A stretch of DNA of 22,464 bases from Muribaculaceae bacterium (GTDB taxonomy: Bacteria > Bacteroidota > Bacteroidia > Bacteroidales > Muribaculaceae). The stretch covers positions 1 through 22,464 of the forward strand of contig JAFYCU010000151.1 in the NCBI GenBank assembly GCA_017545095.1, given 5' to 3'. Below are positions 21,898-22,464 of this stretch, piece by piece. The notes under the pieces were generated by a model. It searched no databases, was not told where the DNA came from, and saw nothing but the letters and a program-made list of their open reading frames with translations. Position 1 is the first letter of the stretch; every line of letters begins with the position of its first letter. The position numbers and the translations under genes are program-made.

Positions 21898-22464
21898 TTA
21901 GCCCTTGTCAGGGCATGTGCGCCCGGCGTTTTTGCTGGTCATGATGTCGAGCACGAAGCGGTCGGTGACATCCATGCCCCGCGAACCGATGGCGGTGAGG
22001 TTGTGGATGCACTTGTCCACGTCGTCGTCGATGATACCCTCGACCGAGGTCACATATTTGTGCTGCATGGCGAGCATAGCGCTCATCACCGCCGTGCTCA
22101 CGCCGCTGGTGAGTTTCAAGGCGCACGAGGGCTTAGCCCCATCGCAAATCATGCCCGTGAGGTTGGCCACCATGTTCTTCACCGAGTAGCACATCTGCTC
22201 GAAAGTGCCCCTCATCAGGTAGGTGATGCCGCACGACGACCCCGTGCTGGCCACCACACAGCCACACAGTGCCGACAGCGCACCCAGGCTCTGCTTGATG
22301 TAGATGGCGGTGAGGTTGCTGATCACCAGTGCGCGGATGAGTTCCTCTTCGGTGTTGTGGTTTTCCTGCGCAAACACCACTACAGGCAGTGTGGCGCAGA
22401 TGCCCTGGTTGCCGCTACCCGAGTTGCTCATCACGGGCACCATGGCCCCGGCCATGCGTGCATC
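21898..22464 (-). CDS. UPF0597/CyuA-like L-cysteine desulfidase (partial)
   Basis: The reading frame enters from beyond the right edge, and only the C-terminal 188 residues are visible of an expected 420-440. The visible start DARMAGAMVPVMSNSGSGNQ (1-20) is a hallmark of the UPF0597/YhaM family, now linked to anaerobic L-cysteine desulfidase (CyuA), an iron-sulfur enzyme producing pyruvate, ammonia and sulfide. Candidate cluster cysteines are Cys67, Cys69, Cys78, Cys107 and Cys114 in CGCVVASTGSSCGI and GMICDGAKPSCALK. The ATG at 22455 is an internal methionine, not the start, since conserved sequence continues upstream. It is the first visible gene of a probable three-gene operon. Activity on cysteine rather than another amino acid is inferred. 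Confidence 0.87.
   Translation of the reverse strand, partial: DARMAGAMVPVMSNSGSGNQGICATLPVVVFAQENHNTEEELIRALVISNLTAIYIKQSLGALSALCGCVVASTGSSCGITYLMRGTFEQMCYSVKNMVANLTGMICDGAKPSCALKLTSGVSTAVMSAMLAMQHKYVTSVEGIIDDDVDKCIHNLTAIGSRGMDVTDRFVLDIMTSKNAGRTCPDKG

Noticed and set aside
22453..22455. ATG at 22455 as start of the UPF0597 gene
   Set aside because: Family-conserved residues (DAR) continue upstream to the window edge, so this is an internal methionine of a truncated view.

Overview
The window looks like part of a Bacteroidota chromosome, most likely order Bacteroidales (Prevotellaceae- or Muribaculaceae-like). Several genes are preceded by the Bacteroidota -7 element TAnnTTTG and lack Shine-Dalgarno sequences. 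The protein families are typical of that phylum: a DUF3127 protein, a DUF4421 outer-membrane protein, a BspA-type leucine-rich-repeat protein with a dockerin-like tail, and an rsfS-ftsH pair. Coding DNA is fairly GC-rich and intergenic DNA is AT-rich. No tRNA, rRNA, CRISPR array, transposase or phage gene was seen.

Layout. 1-223: non-coding, with REP-like hairpins. 224-3025 (-): a secreted GH29 alpha-L-fucosidase downstream of murF. 3026-3622: a repeat-rich gap that also holds a decayed 5' fragment of an AAA-ATPase-like/PD-(D/E)XK family gene with its promoter. 3623-7098 (+): ddl, then rsfS and ftsH. 7175-7210: a strong two-way terminator. 7249-7731 (-): a DUF3127 protein ending in an SSB-like acidic tail. 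8034-9284 (+): arginine deiminase. 9371-12615 (-): an apparent operon of a lipoprotein, an outer-membrane phospholipase A and a DUF4421 barrel protein. 12815-18542 (-): a complete tripartite RND efflux operon (adaptor, pump, outer-membrane factor). 19135-20229 (+): a BspA-like LRR protein, flanked on both sides by copies of one REP-like element. 20808-22464 (-): a SPOR lipoprotein, a YfcE-type phosphodiesterase and a partial UPF0597/CyuA-like L-cysteine desulfidase.

How the genes fit together. Much of the window concerns the cell envelope. Ddl makes D-Ala-D-Ala and MurF attaches it to the peptidoglycan precursor; the two genes are divergent neighbours. FtsH controls membrane-protein quality, PldA and DUF4421 act in the outer membrane, and the RND operon exports toxic compounds. 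Most genes are ordinary housekeeping or envelope genes. The less ordinary content is between them: short intergenic arrays of unrelated sequence that all share a 7-bp period, several dispersed hairpin repeats, and the AAA-ATPase-like remnant upstream of murF. All assignments rest on reading motifs by eye; no database search was run.
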